A DNA stretch of 64,000 nucleotides from Neptuniibacter halophilus (GCF_030295765.1 NZ_AP027293.1:1-64000); one strand, 5' to 3'. Shown: positions 8,219 through 17,777, counted from the stretch's first letter. The notes: generated from the sequence alone by a model not told the origin. Program-made: numbers and translations.

Positions 8219-9073
8219 CTATGCTTCCATGTATAGTCGCATCGATAAATCGATAGCTTTAATATCTTTGGTAAGCGTACCCATTGATACATAGTCAACG
8301 CCAGCTTGTGCGATGTCTATTAGCGTATCGTCATTTATACCGCCAGATGCTTCGATTTTCGCCTTACCACGGCTCAATTCTACAGCTTTCTTGGTGTCTT
8401 CTAATGAGAAATTGTCCAGCATAATGATCTCCGCACCGGATTGGAGCGCCTGTTCTAGCTCCTCAATAGTTTCAGTCTCAACTTCGATGAGCTTATTTGG
8501 CGCCAGTACTCGTGCGGCCTGAACAGCTTTATCTATACCACCGCAAGCTGCGATATGATTCTCTTTTATCAGAAATGCATCGTACAGACCCATTCTATGG
8601 TTCTGTCCGCCACCACAAGTGACAGCATATTTTTGAGCCAGTCTTAGCCCTGGTATCGTTTTTCGAGTGTCGATGAGCTCCATAGGGTTGCTACCGACTT
8701 TACTAACAAAGTATTGAGTTCGCGTTGCAACGGCTGACATCAATTGAAGAAAATTAAGTGCCGTTCTTTCACCTGTGAGGAGTGAGCGGGCGGGGCCAGT
8801 AACCTCTACAATAAGATCATCAGCTTTGAGGCTATCACCATCGTTAAAGTACCAGAGTAGTTCGACCGAAGGATCAATTTGGCGGAAGGTCTCGGTCACC
8901 CAAGCTGTTCCGCATAGCACCGCATCTTGCCGTGTAATGATTTTTGCAACAGCCGTTTGAGACTCCGGGATCAGTAATGCGTTGATGTCCCCACTCGCAA
9001 CATCTTCAGTAAGAGCTGCACTTACATTCGCTGCAATCGCAATCTGTAACGCTGTATTATCTAATTTGTACAC
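8219..9073 (-). CDS. nadC: Nicotinate-nucleotide pyrophosphorylase (quinolinate phosphoribosyltransferase)
   Basis: A 284-residue protein of normal NadC length. It shows the substrate-binding stretch DTRKTIPGLRLAQKYAV, GGGQNHRMGLYDAFLIKENH, the EVETETIEE strand, IIMLDNFS, and the C-terminal EASGGI phosphate-binding loop. The enzyme converts quinolinate and PRPP to nicotinate mononucleotide, CO2 and PPi in de novo NAD synthesis. The start is GTG at 9073, preceded by AAAGGGAGA. A lone nadC beside phthalate genes makes sense because phthalate is a known quinolinate analogue and NadC inhibitor: an extra or less sensitive copy would protect NAD synthesis. That role is inferred, not shown. Confidence 0.93.
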   Translation of the reverse strand: MYKLDNTALQIAIAANVSAALTEDVASGDINALLIPESQTAVAKIITRQDAVLCGTAWVTETFRQIDPSVELLWYFNDGDSLKADDLIVEVTGPARSLLTGERTALNFLQLMSAVATRTQYFVSKVGSNPMELIDTRKTIPGLRLAQKYAVTCGGGQNHRMGLYDAFLIKENHIAACGGIDKAVQAARVLAPNKLIEVETETIEELEQALQSGAEIIMLDNFSLEDTKKAVELSRGKAKIEASGGINDDTLIDIAQAGVDYVSMGTLTKDIKAIDLSMRLYMEA

Positions 9074-9096
9074 TATATCTCCCTTTCTCTCTGATA

Positions 9097-9111
9097 TTTA
9101 CACTGTGTAAA
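9097..9111. promoter_or_regulatory. Palindromic operator upstream of nadC
   Basis: TTTACACTGTGTAAA is a perfect 15-bp palindrome 23 bp upstream of the nadC start. It closely resembles TTTACAGTGTAAA at 4402-4414 upstream of the qorB pair. A repressor or activator site is likely; the binding protein is unknown. Confidence 0.5.
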
Positions 9112-9389
9112 TTTATTAAGGCTACTCGATGGAGTACGCGTGAAAAAATTTTGACAGCGTTACTATCTGATAAATGTGCTACTTCTGAGTAACGATTCTA
9201 CCATATAAAGTGAACTCTATTGGTAATTATTAGGTATGTAATATTTTTAACAGTGCGGCTTGAATTATCACACTGTTGAAAGTTGCCGATCGAGTCTTCA
9301 ATTAGGCTTGTAGTGGCACACTGAAGTAGACCATCCAATACTGAAGGTCTATTTAACGCTCATTTCTGTCGTTTAAAAGTGCTCTATTA
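9112..9389. other. Intergenic region between nadC operator and IS630
   Basis: No gene is seen here. It presumably contains the distal nadC promoter and the original flank of the IS630 element; it is AT-rich with no clear repeat. TA at 9388-9389 is the left target duplication of the IS630 element. Confidence 0.4.
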
Positions 9390-10477
9390 ACCCGGCGGTA
9401 ATTTATATCTGATATAATGCTTGAATACAGACGCACGCAAGCTCAGCCCAGAGCAACAAGAACTTCTCAGGCAGAAGGCGATTCGACTCCGCGAAAAGGG
9501 TAAAACCTTCTGCCAGATCGGACAGCTTCTTGACGTACACCCCGACACCGTTGGGCGCTGGTACAAGCGCTATCAAGCAGGTGGCGCTGAGTCTATCGCC
9601 GTGCAAAAACGCGGCCCTAAAAACAAGCCCCGGCGGTTGACCGAACAGCAGGAACAGCTTCTCATGGAAGCCATTCGTGACCAGATGCTCGACCAGCACA
9701 AGCTGGGCTTTGCGCTCTGGACACGGCGCGCGATTGCTCAGTTGATCAAGCAGTTCTGGGGTATCGATATCCCGGTGCGCACGATGGGCGATTACCTCAA
9801 ACGCTGGGGTTTCACACCCCAGAAGCCTCTGAAAAAAGCCTGGGAGCAGAACCCGTCTCGCGTCGAAGCTTGGCTGAAAGGGGAATACCCGCAGATTCAG
9901 GCTCGCTCCAAGGCGGAGAATGCCCAGATTTTCTGGGGTGACGAGACTGGTATCAAAAACAATACACAGCATGGCCGGAGCTATGCTCCGAAGGGGCAAA
10001 CGCCGATGCAACCGCTGCCGGTCAGGCGCGTATCGCTGAACATGATTTCGGCGATCACCAACCAGGGTGCTGTGCGGTTCATGCTCTACGAGTCGACCAT
10101 GACCGCCAAGGTTCTGAAGAAATTCCTACGTGCGCTGATCGAATCGACGCCCGGTAAATTATTCTAGATCCTGGATAACTTGCGGGTACACCATGCCAAG
10201 ATCGTGAAACGTTGGTTGGAGCGAAAGGCGGTCAAACGCTATCTGGAGGTATTCTTCCTTCCGGCTTACTACGCGGAGCTGAACCCAGATGAGTACCTCA
10301 ACTGCGACCTGAAAGGCATGGTACATAGTGGCCCTGCGGCACGTTCTGTCGAGGATCTGAAGAAGCGTACGCGTTCCTGCATGCTGACGCTTCAACGCCG
10401 CCCCGAACGGGTGAAAAAATACTTTGGTGCTGAGCATATCGCCTATGCCGTGTAACCGATGTAAATTACCGCCGGGA
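9390..10477 (+). mobile_element. IS630-family insertion sequence (defective)
   Basis: The element has terminal repeats: CCCGGCGGTAATTTA near the left end and the inverted TAAATTACCGCCGGG (10462-10476) at the right. TA dinucleotides flank both ends (9388-9389 and 10478-10479), as expected for IS630/Tc1 insertion at TA. It carries one transposase gene interrupted by a stop codon. Confidence 0.88.
9421..10455 (+). pseudogene. IS630-family transposase interrupted by an in-frame TAG
   Basis: The frame runs from a TTG start at 9421 with an N-terminal helix-turn-helix (VHPDTVGRWYKRYQ), the first catalytic Asp in FWGDETGI, then a TAG at 10165-10167. After the stop the same frame continues with ILDNLRVHHAK, which carries the second Asp, and LNPDEYLN with the final Glu, ending at 10455. 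Upstream and downstream parts are in one frame, so a single point mutation in an otherwise complete roughly 344-codon gene explains it. Confidence 0.88.
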
Positions 10478-10680
10478 TAATACTATCACCGGGGTAAAAC
10501 ACCCGAGCGCCCCGGCTCAAATCAATGGGGGTTGGGGGAGCTGCGTCTATAATTCAAAAAACGCACCGATTAACTGACAAATTTAGCTATGAAACTCTTA
10601 TCTAGAGCGCGGCGCCAGAGAAATTAATCAAAATTGGCTTCATGAAAAATCGCGGCTAATTTCCTGTCGAAACGAAACAT
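10478..10680. other. Short spacer between IS630 and IS1182-like elements
   Basis: About 200 bp with no coding potential or recognised site. It includes the right TA duplication of the IS630 element and a GC-rich stretch (10496-10545). Confidence 0.4.
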
Positions 10681-12186
10681 GGGTAGTCGTACCTGAAAAA
10701 CACCCTTTACGCACATACCAAACTCAGGCTCTGTGCGTTGATTTCATTTCGTTTCAATAGCCCGATCAAACACTCCGCCAAAATACGGTACTTTTTCGGA
10801 GCAAAATAAAGCCACCGCAGCAGCTTACGCAGATTTTGGCCGCAGGCGCTCAGTAGCACATTGATCGCATCACCAAGCTTACCTTTCAAAAAACACCGTC
10901 GCATTTTTCCGTCGGATTTCAGGTGACCAATGATCGGCTCTACGCTGTTCCGCCGAGCCAACCAGCGTTTTTCTTTCTCTGGAAGGCCTCGCTTTTGACC
11001 CGCTATATAAACCGCGATGTCCTTTACTCCTGACCCTCTATATCCTCGGTCCACGTAACACGCTTGAGGTTTGCGTCCGGTCAGGATTTCAACCTGCTGA
11101 AGTTGATCTGCCAGAGTATGTCCATCATACGGATTCCCAGGATAGCTGCGGGCACCGACGATAAACGACTCTCGGGCTGTCACGGCGATACTGGCTTTGA
11201 CTCCGAATTCATAGCGCTTATGGGCTTTCCCCTTTGCTATGCAGTCAACCTCTGGCTCATGAAGGCTATAAATCTTGTTTTTACTTTTCCGCGTCTGCTC
11301 CAGTAACCGATTAGCCTGAAGCAAGTGCGAACGTTCGACTTCACTAAGTCGTATACCCAACGCCTTAACCTGGCGCTCCAGATCGCGAACCACCCGGCCC
11401 AGGAAGCCTTGACCTGTTTGATCGCTTTGCGCATTCGCTTGAACTGACGCGCATGACCATAACGACCAATTTTCGGCATCAAATCCTGGCAAGCTTTATC
11501 GTACGTCTGCCGGAGCGTGATCCGATGGGCATGCGCCACCGATACCAAGGTTTTTCGCGCTTTATGGTACAGCTTGGCATCGGTAGGAAAGGTGATGTTC
11601 TTTTCCTGAACGGTGGGATCAACGACCACTCGATTAAGGCTCGATGGCTTCACTGCTCCTAGATTTAAACCCGCGTTAATGGTCTCCGTCAGTAACCATT
11701 CGCATCCCTCTTCACCCAAGCGCTGACGCCATTTGATCAGACTGGTCGGGTGGCAAGGCAGTTTGTGCTGGAAGAAGGTCTCGCCACAAAAATACTGATA
11801 ATAGGGGCTCTCCAACCACCGATCCAAGAGTGCCTCATCGGACAGGTTATGCATGTGTTGCAGATACATCAGACCCGTCATCAGGCGAGTCGGTAACGCA
11901 GCTGCACCTACCGTAGCAAAGTGATGATCCAGTTCACGATCAATACGATCCCAGTCGATTACCTTCGACAAACGAACCAACGGATGCGTCGGGCTGACGA
12001 TATCCTCCAATCGAGGGCGAAACATATCGTTTTGCGGTTCTGAAAGCTTTTTCTTCGGTTTCATAAATCAACGATTCTGCAACTTTTTGGGCTCTGGAGA
12101 GCAAAAACAGCGGGTTTGCCATGTTTTCGTCCTATTATAAACCATTATGAATAATAGATTTACGAGTTATTCAGGCTCGACTGGGT
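10681..12186 (-). mobile_element. IS5-superfamily (IS1182-like) insertion sequence, defective
   Basis: About 1.5 kb bounded by imperfect terminal repeats: GGGTAGTCGTACCTGAAAAAC inward from 10681 compares with ACCCAGTCGAGCCTGAATAAC inward from 12186 (shared AGTCG, CCTGAA and AAC). It carries one leftward transposase gene with a frameshift. The exact ends are uncertain by a few bases. Confidence 0.7.
10707..12064 (-). pseudogene. DDE transposase, frameshifted (IS5/IS1182-like)
   Basis: Two overlapping leftward frames, 11237-12064 and 10707-11492, together make a full-length transposase of about 450 residues. The first holds the N-terminal DUF772-like region (LPTRLMTGLMYLQHMHNLSDE) and the first Asp (VVVDPTVQEKNI); the second holds CYVDRGYRG and the NSVEPIIGHLKSDG region with the final Glu. 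The frames switch near 11400 by one base. No slippery sequence is seen, so this is probably a disabling mutation rather than programmed frameshifting. Confidence 0.82.
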
Positions 12187-12574
12187 AGGCTCGGTATGCA
12201 TGACTCTCTAACGTATTTCTAGCTGGAATCCAGCCCTCTGCGAGGGATTGAATACTGAGACTAATCAACAATAATAATTCGATAGCGAATTATTTTTGTT
12301 GACCTAAATCATATTTATATCTACCATCATAAAAATTAGCCATCTAACTTTAATATGGTAGCGTCTGACACCATAAGGACGACGGCTAGGCGGTTAGTCT
12401 GTAGGCGCATCACATGTGAACTAGAGACTGTGCGTTAAGCATAGATAAAACGAGAGGTCTAGAGGGAAGGAGATATATTTATTGGCTGTCGTGTAATCCG
12501 GCAGCTGAAGACATACACATAAGGCTTTACATAGTTGGTTAACTACCAAGTTTAAAAATAAGAGGAATTTAACT
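12187..12574. other. 388-bp promoter region of the TRAP transporter operon
   Basis: The region contains a perfect stem AATAATTCG/CGAATTATT around ATAG (about 12273-12294), a sigma70-type promoter and an operator (listed separately), then a long 5' leader of about 240 bp before the start of the receptor gene. Nothing else is recognised in the leader. Confidence 0.5.
12299..12347 (+). promoter_or_regulatory. Promoter and TTAG-N4-CTAA operator of the TRAP operon
   Basis: TTGACC (12299-12304) and TACCAT (12322-12327) are spaced by 17 bp and point toward the TRAP genes. TTAGCCATCTAA (12336-12347) lies at the expected transcription start. The same operator form occurs at 17269, 22836 and 22869, so this is part of a shared regulon; its place at +1 suggests repression. 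Confidence 0.65.
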
Positions 12575-13570
12575 ATGTTATCAAGTTTGAAAAAATGTCT
12601 TGCAGTTTCGTTAACAACAGCTGCATTGCTTCAAATGCCAACCGCACAGGCTGAGTCATATGAAATGACTGTTGCAGGTGCGTCTCCGGGAGGTCTGTGG
12701 AGCTTGTTAGGTGCTGGTTTAGATTCAAGCGTCAGAGCTGCATACCCTGATTCAAAAATTACCTATCAAACCTCTGGTGGTGGTATTGCCAACATTGGTC
12801 AACTAGACAGAAATCAAGCGGATCTGGCCATTGTTCACGATGCAGAATTGCTATTGGCCAAAAAAGGGGAATCACCATTTCGCGAACCGATAGATTCCAT
12901 TCGTGTTCTTTCGTATTTGTACACCTGGGCTCCGATGCAGGCGCTTGTGCGTAACAGCTTTGCAGAAGAGTATGGTATTCATACCCTTGAAGACATCGCT
13001 AAAGTTAAACCACCCATCACAATTGCTATTAACAAACGCGGTAACATCGCATCAAATGTAGCCGTTGAAATGCTGAATGCAATCGGTGTTACTGAAAAAG
13101 ATATTGAAAGCTGGGGCGGTAAAGTTATCTATTCGGCTTCAGGCGAACAGGTGTCTTTGATTACGGATCGCCGAGCAGATCTGATGATCAACTCGCTCTT
13201 CGTACGTCACAGTTCCATTCAACAGGCCGCTAACAGTGTTGAATTAACATTGCTAAGCATGGATCCTGCAACCGTTGAAGCGGTGAACAAGGTAAGTGGA
13301 ACGATTTCTTTTGTCATTCCTGAAGGGACATATGAGTGGTCACCAGGAAAGGTCGATACTCCATCCTTAGGTGCAACCCTCGCTGTAAGAGCTGATATGG
13401 ATGAAGAGAAAGCTTATGACTTAACTAAAGCCTTCTTTGAAAATTACCAGAAAATTGCTGGCGTGCATCCAGCGATGAAAGCTTTGACCCCTGAGGTAAT
13501 GGCTTCAGTCGGTGTGGTTCCATACCATCCTGGTGCTTTGAAATATCTTAAAGAAGCAGGCTTACGTTAA
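12575..13570 (+). CDS. TAXI-family TRAP transporter solute-binding protein
   Basis: A 331-residue periplasmic protein. Residues 1-26 form a Sec signal peptide with an AQA cleavage site. The mature part begins with the GASPGGLWSLLGAG loop and YQTSGGGIANIGQL, typical of TAXI-type TRAP receptors. It binds a small organic acid in the periplasm and delivers it to the membrane subunits encoded next door (36-bp gap). The ATG is preceded by AAGAGGAA. From context the ligand is probably phthalate or a related aromatic acid, but the sequence does not prove it. Confidence 0.9.
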   Translation: MLSSLKKCLAVSLTTAALLQMPTAQAESYEMTVAGASPGGLWSLLGAGLDSSVRAAYPDSKITYQTSGGGIANIGQLDRNQADLAIVHDAELLLAKKGESPFREPIDSIRVLSYLYTWAPMQALVRNSFAEEYGIHTLEDIAKVKPPITIAINKRGNIASNVAVEMLNAIGVTEKDIESWGGKVIYSASGEQVSLITDRRADLMINSLFVRHSSIQQAANSVELTLLSMDPATVEAVNKVSGTISFVIPEGTYEWSPGKVDTPSLGATLAVRADMDEEKAYDLTKAFFENYQKIAGVHPAMKALTPEVMASVGVVPYHPGALKYLKEAGLR

Positions 13571-13605
13571 GCTAATAAAACTATAAAAATTAAAGAGCTA
13601 GTTAA

Positions 13606-15513
13606 ATGTCGAATATACTTTCATCAATGTTAGAGACCGGTACTAAACGTCAGTTGAGTCCCAGGCTTGCCCGAATACTCCAATCAATCGCAGCAATAAT
13701 AGCTTTAGGAGTGATTTACACAACGACTATCGTCTACGTCGATCTCTTTGCGATGACAATCGTATTTTTGTCATCAATGCTAGCTCTTCTATTTTTACTG
13801 TATACGCCTGGACCTTGGGGACGTACTAATTCTCCAAGTATAATCGACTGGGTGCTTTCGCTTACCAGTGTAGCGGCCGGTGTGTACTTTTTAGTAGAAA
13901 GTTCTCGAATCGTAGAACGGATTACGTTGTTATTTCCTCTGGAAATGCCCGACCTTATTGCGGGCTCGGCACTATTTTTCCTTACTATTGAAGCCACACG
14001 AAGAACAGTCGGATTTGGCCTAACCAGCGTAGTAACGATTTTTGTACTCTACAATCTCTTTGGGCATGGTTTGCCCGCGGGACTTGGTTTCCGTGAAGTA
14101 GGCTATAACCACTTTCTTGATATCATGATGTTTACCAGTGATGGGTTATTTGGCGTACCCCTCCGTGTAGCTGCAACATATGCGTTTCTTTTTGTCCTCT
14201 TTGGTACCTTCTTATCCCGTGCTGGTGGTGCAAATTTCTTCTTTGATCTTGCATCAGCTGTAGCGGGAAAACGTGTAGGTGGTCCAGCAAAAATCGCTGT
14301 TATCTCATCAGGTCTGTATGGAACGATGTCTGGCAGTCCTACATCTGATGTTGTAACTACCGGATCGATTACGATTCCTATGATGCAACGTTTGGGTTAC
14401 GGAAAATCGTTGTCTGGAAGTGTTGAAGTTGCAGCATCGACAGGCGGTAGTTTGTTACCCCCTGTTATGGGGTCAGCAGCCTTCATTATGGCTGAGTATA
14501 CGGGTATCGAGTACCGTGATATTGCTATTGCAGGTATCGTTCCAGCGCTTTTGTACTATGTGTGTGTTTATACACAGATTCATTTGCGATCTGAAAAAAT
14601 GGGCCTTAAAGGTCTAGAGGAAAACGAAGTTTCAACGGTAAAAGTGGCAATGTCGAACGGCGGATTGTTCATTATTCCTCTACTGGTCCTTTCAGTAGCT
14701 CTTGTTATGGGATATTCCCCAACTTATGTTGCAGCATTTTCTTCTTTGAGTGTTATTGCTGTTGCAGCGATAAAACCTTCGACTCGTATGGGACTAAAAT
14801 CCATTTGGGAAGCACTCGGTGAAACGACCCTTAGAATGGTTTCGGTAACAGCTGCTTGTGCCGCTGCTGGTCTCGTTATTGGTGGTATTTCAATGACAGG
14901 ACTCGGTGGTAAATTTGCAGACCTAGTGTTCATGCTTGCGGGTAATAGCAGTATCTTGGTTCTGATTATCTCAGCAGTGTTGGCGATTATACTAGGTATG
15001 GGGATGCCAACACCTTCGGCATTTATACTCGCGGCAGTATTGGTAGGTCCGACCTTGAGTTCGCTTGATTTCTCTGCGATGCAGTCAAACATGTTCATCC
15101 TTTACTTCGCGGTGCTCTCAGCTATGACCCCACCGGTGGCTGTAGCTGCATTTGCTGCTTCCGCTATTGCGGATGCGAAACCTCTTGGTATATCGGTTGG
15201 GGCGGTAAAGCTTGCAATTACTGCATTTGTGGTTCCATTCGCCTTTATGTATGGAGAAGGGTTACTGCTTGAAGGGCCGATAACGGGGATAATTCTGAAC
15301 TGCCTGACTGCTACCCTAGGCGTTATCGTGCTAAGTGCAGGTATAGAAGGATACTGGAAAGCACCTATATCAGGTATGGCGCAGGCTATGCTGTTGGTGG
15401 CTGGCTTAATGTTCTTGGCACCGAGTATCATCGCATTGGGCATAGCTGTCGCTTTGGTGGTGGCCGCTGTCCTGGTCACACCTCATTTGAGGTCTCGAGC
15501 CAAAATAGCTTAG
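13606..15513 (+). CDS. TRAP transporter fused permease (DctQM type)
   Basis: A 635-residue polytopic membrane protein with about 16-18 hydrophobic segments. The first roughly 150 residues correspond to the small DctQ-like subunit and the rest to the large DctM subunit, including SGSPTSDVVTTGSI and LGMGMPTPSAFILAAVLVGP, conserved in fused TRAP permeases paired with TAXI receptors. It uses the sodium or proton gradient to import the ligand of the preceding receptor. The start is preceded by AAAGAGC. The long N-terminal soluble stretch (1-25) is cytoplasmic. Confidence 0.93.
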   Translation: MSNILSSMLETGTKRQLSPRLARILQSIAAIIALGVIYTTTIVYVDLFAMTIVFLSSMLALLFLLYTPGPWGRTNSPSIIDWVLSLTSVAAGVYFLVESSRIVERITLLFPLEMPDLIAGSALFFLTIEATRRTVGFGLTSVVTIFVLYNLFGHGLPAGLGFREVGYNHFLDIMMFTSDGLFGVPLRVAATYAFLFVLFGTFLSRAGGANFFFDLASAVAGKRVGGPAKIAVISSGLYGTMSGSPTSDVVTTGSITIPMMQRLGYGKSLSGSVEVAASTGGSLLPPVMGSAAFIMAEYTGIEYRDIAIAGIVPALLYYVCVYTQIHLRSEKMGLKGLEENEVSTVKVAMSNGGLFIIPLLVLSVALVMGYSPTYVAAFSSLSVIAVAAIKPSTRMGLKSIWEALGETTLRMVSVTAACAAAGLVIGGISMTGLGGKFADLVFMLAGNSSILVLIISAVLAIILGMGMPTPSAFILAAVLVGPTLSSLDFSAMQSNMFILYFAVLSAMTPPVAVAAFAASAIADAKPLGISVGAVKLAITAFVVPFAFMYGEGLLLEGPITGIILNCLTATLGVIVLSAGIEGYWKAPISGMAQAMLLVAGLMFLAPSIIALGIAVALVVAAVLVTPHLRSRAKIA

Positions 15514-15565
15514 TCTTCATAAGAATTGATCTCTAACCGGACATTCTTTAAAGCGAGGCAATATA

Positions 15566-16438
15566 GTGGAAGTGATTTATGCATTATTGTCTTCCATTAT
15601 GTTTGCGGCTACATTTTTACTTGTAAAAATAGGTCGTGAAAGTGCCTCGCACCTTTCTGTTTTATGGATCACGCTTACCATCAATGTCGTTGTACTGGGT
15701 TTATCTACCTTATTTATAGATATTCCTAAATCGCTTACTCTGCTTGATCTTAAGTTTTTTATTATTTCGGGTATATTTGCGCCATTACTTGGCAGGCTAT
15801 TCCAGTTCGTTGGTATGTCTAAATTAGGGGCAAATACAACGACATCCTTAACTCTAACCCATCCTTTGGTAACGTTGTTTATAGGATTGGTATTTCTAGG
15901 TGAGTCCGGAAATGTTGTGCAAATACTTGGTGCATTTTTAATAATCACTGGATCAGTGTTAATTGCTATATTTTCTGGATCAAATGGTAATCTAAGAATT
16001 TCGAGTGGTCATCAGATATATCTATTATATCCTCTGCTGGCATCATTAACCTATGGGATTTCTATTGCCCTTAGAAAGGTGGGCATCGACCAACTTAATT
16101 CACCTGTACTTGCTAGTTTGGTGACGGTTTCTGCATCGTGGATTATCTTGAGCCTATATATTTTAGTTACCAGATGTAAAATTTCATGTAGTAGTCGAGA
16201 GTTTATTTATTTTGTTTACGCAGGAATTCTTTCAAGTATAGGACCTATTTTTCTTTATCTATCGTTGGCAATTGGAAGCCTGCTTCTGATTGCACCCTTA
16301 GCTGCTACCACTCCGTTGTTTGTACTAGTGGGGACTTGGCTTTATTCAAAGAACAATGAGAAGTTTGGATATCAGATAATCGTTGGAACATTTGGTATAT
16401 TTGTTGGAGTGACACTGCTAACGCTATTTAAAAATTAG
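15566..16438 (+). CDS. EamA/DMT-family transporter
   Basis: A 290-residue membrane protein with ten hydrophobic helices in two five-helix repeats, the EamA (drug/metabolite transporter) pattern. It begins 52 bp after the TRAP permease and runs in the same direction, so it is probably co-transcribed. DMT proteins usually export or exchange small metabolites; here it may export an aromatic intermediate or act as a second uptake route. It is more AT-rich than the preceding genes. It ends facing the aldolase-like gene, 29 bp away. Confidence 0.85.
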   Translation: MEVIYALLSSIMFAATFLLVKIGRESASHLSVLWITLTINVVVLGLSTLFIDIPKSLTLLDLKFFIISGIFAPLLGRLFQFVGMSKLGANTTTSLTLTHPLVTLFIGLVFLGESGNVVQILGAFLIITGSVLIAIFSGSNGNLRISSGHQIYLLYPLLASLTYGISIALRKVGIDQLNSPVLASLVTVSASWIILSLYILVTRCKISCSSREFIYFVYAGILSSIGPIFLYLSLAIGSLLLIAPLAATTPLFVLVGTWLYSKNNEKFGYQIIVGTFGIFVGVTLLTLFKN

Positions 16439-16467
16439 CAGTGTGCTTGGTTTGAAGTTGATAACTC

Positions 16468-17208
16468 TCAAACTTCTGGCAGCCAAGACTTCTGAGCCTT
16501 TATCGCTCGTGTTTTCCATAGATTCCACGGGCGGTCTACTTGTCCTTCGTTGGTTACTTGAGTTGCGTGAGCTTCTCCCTCTGAGAGGAATTCGATCGGT
16601 CCGAGTCTGGATGCTTCAATCTGTAATCGAGCATTCACCTCGACATAAACCGCTCTGTAAACCGCTTGTTTGAGACAGGGTGCAACGACTGTAGAGCCAT
16701 GGCCTCTCATCAGTACTAACGTATTTTCTCCAAGAGATTGGGTTAATGAAGAACCAAGTTCCTGACTGGTAATCAACATGTTGGTTTTATCACCCGCTAC
16801 GTCCCGTATTTCAAATATAGGAACGTGTGTACCCATAAATCCACTCATGTGGCACATAGGTTTTAAAGGGGCGGACTTTACAACACTGAAGGGGACAACA
16901 GAATGGGAATGACTATGGACGATTGCTTCGACATCATCTCGCTCCCGATAAATTTCGCTGTGAATATAGCGTTCTAGATAGACCTTTCTGGGATCGTTGT
17001 TTACAACTTCACCATCAAGGTTAAACTCGAGTATATCTTCCTTGGTAACAAGCCCAGGGGCCATATTTCGAGCTAAGAAAAAATGATCTCTGTTATGAGG
17101 ATTTCTTACGCTTACGTGGCCGAAAGCATCCAGTACACCTTCATTGAATAGAATTAAATTTGCATTTACTAGATCATTTATTAGGCTTTCTAATATTGTA
17201 TTATCCAT
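16468..17208 (-). CDS. Class II aldolase/adducin-family protein, possible aromatic-acid decarboxylase
   Basis: A 246-residue class II aldolase fold protein. The metal-site motif HSHSHSVVPFSV (about 98-109) carries the zinc-binding His pair, and a third His lies in RGHGSTVV (about 168-175). LTKEDILEFNLDGE-type residues near 58-70 are also typical. Close relatives in Gram-positive phthalate pathways (PhtC type) are dihydroxyphthalate decarboxylases; others are fuculose-phosphate aldolases. The context favours a decarboxylase or hydro-lyase acting on an aromatic intermediate, but this is inference. The gene is divergent from the haemoglobin gene and shares an operator with it. Confidence 0.85.
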   Translation of the reverse strand: MDNTILESLINDLVNANLILFNEGVLDAFGHVSVRNPHNRDHFFLARNMAPGLVTKEDILEFNLDGEVVNNDPRKVYLERYIHSEIYRERDDVEAIVHSHSHSVVPFSVVKSAPLKPMCHMSGFMGTHVPIFEIRDVAGDKTNMLITSQELGSSLTQSLGENTLVLMRGHGSTVVAPCLKQAVYRAVYVEVNARLQIEASRLGPIEFLSEGEAHATQVTNEGQVDRPWNLWKTRAIKAQKSWLPEV

Positions 17209-17241
17209 GGATATTCCTTTTCTTATTTATTGATTAGATAG

Positions 17242-17280
17242 TTGAAAGTGATAGCTAATTGGATATAATTAGCAATCTAA
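17242..17280 (+). promoter_or_regulatory. Promoter and TTAG-N4-CTAA operator between aldolase and haemoglobin genes
   Basis: TTGAAA (17242-17247) and TATAAT (17264-17269) are separated by 16 bp and point toward the haemoglobin gene. TTAGCAATCTAA (17269-17280) overlaps the -10 box and start point. The same site could also serve the divergent aldolase gene, whose own promoter is less clear. Confidence 0.65.
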
Positions 17281-17315
17281 CAATTATATTTTATGCCGCA
17301 TAGCAAGGAAAATAA

Positions 17316-17696
17316 ATGATGAATTATGATTCTCCTTATCAGGCACTAAAAGAATCAGGAATTCGAGATTTGGTTAGAGAGTTTTACAGGATCATGGATA
17401 GCTCACCGAATTATGCTGAGTTGAGAGCTATGCATTCATCAGATCTGAGTGGTATTTCTGAAAATTTAGGTGACTATTTAGTTGGTTGGATGGGCGGTCC
17501 ACAAATTTATTTAGAGAAATATGGATCGGTATGCATGACAGGGCCGCATAAATCTTTTTCTATTGGTTCTAAAGAAAGGGACGCTTGGGTCTCGTGCATG
17601 TATGAAGCTATGGAATCTTTAGATCTCTGTGATGACGTAAAAATGATGTTAAAGGATCCAATATATCGCCTCGCCGATGCTGTGAAGAATAGATAA
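17316..17696 (+). CDS. Group II truncated haemoglobin
   Basis: A 126-residue globin of the short 2-over-2 type. Features seen are Phe23-Tyr24 in the B helix, the E-helix region LVGWMGGPQIY, the proximal His78 in GPHKSFSIG and Trp91 (G8) in RDAWVSCM; this Trp is the mark of group II (trHbO). The ATG (or the next ATG at 17319) is preceded by AAGGAAAA. Such proteins bind O2 or NO and may deliver oxygen or remove NO. Its place under the same operator as the oxygenase genes suggests that it supports the O2-consuming Rieske dioxygenase. A strong terminator follows. Confidence 0.88.
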   Translation: MMNYDSPYQALKESGIRDLVREFYRIMDSSPNYAELRAMHSSDLSGISENLGDYLVGWMGGPQIYLEKYGSVCMTGPHKSFSIGSKERDAWVSCMYEAMESLDLCDDVKMMLKDPIYRLADAVKNR

Positions 17697-17777
17697 GTCT
17701 CCATAATTTCCGAGCGATGGATTTATCTTAAGGCTATAAATCTCCTCGTGGAGCTGCTTTGTTGCAGCTTTTCTTTT

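Noticed and set aside
10707..12064. Programmed frameshifting in the IS1182-like transposase.
   Set aside because: No slippery run or stimulatory structure was seen at the frame switch near 11400.
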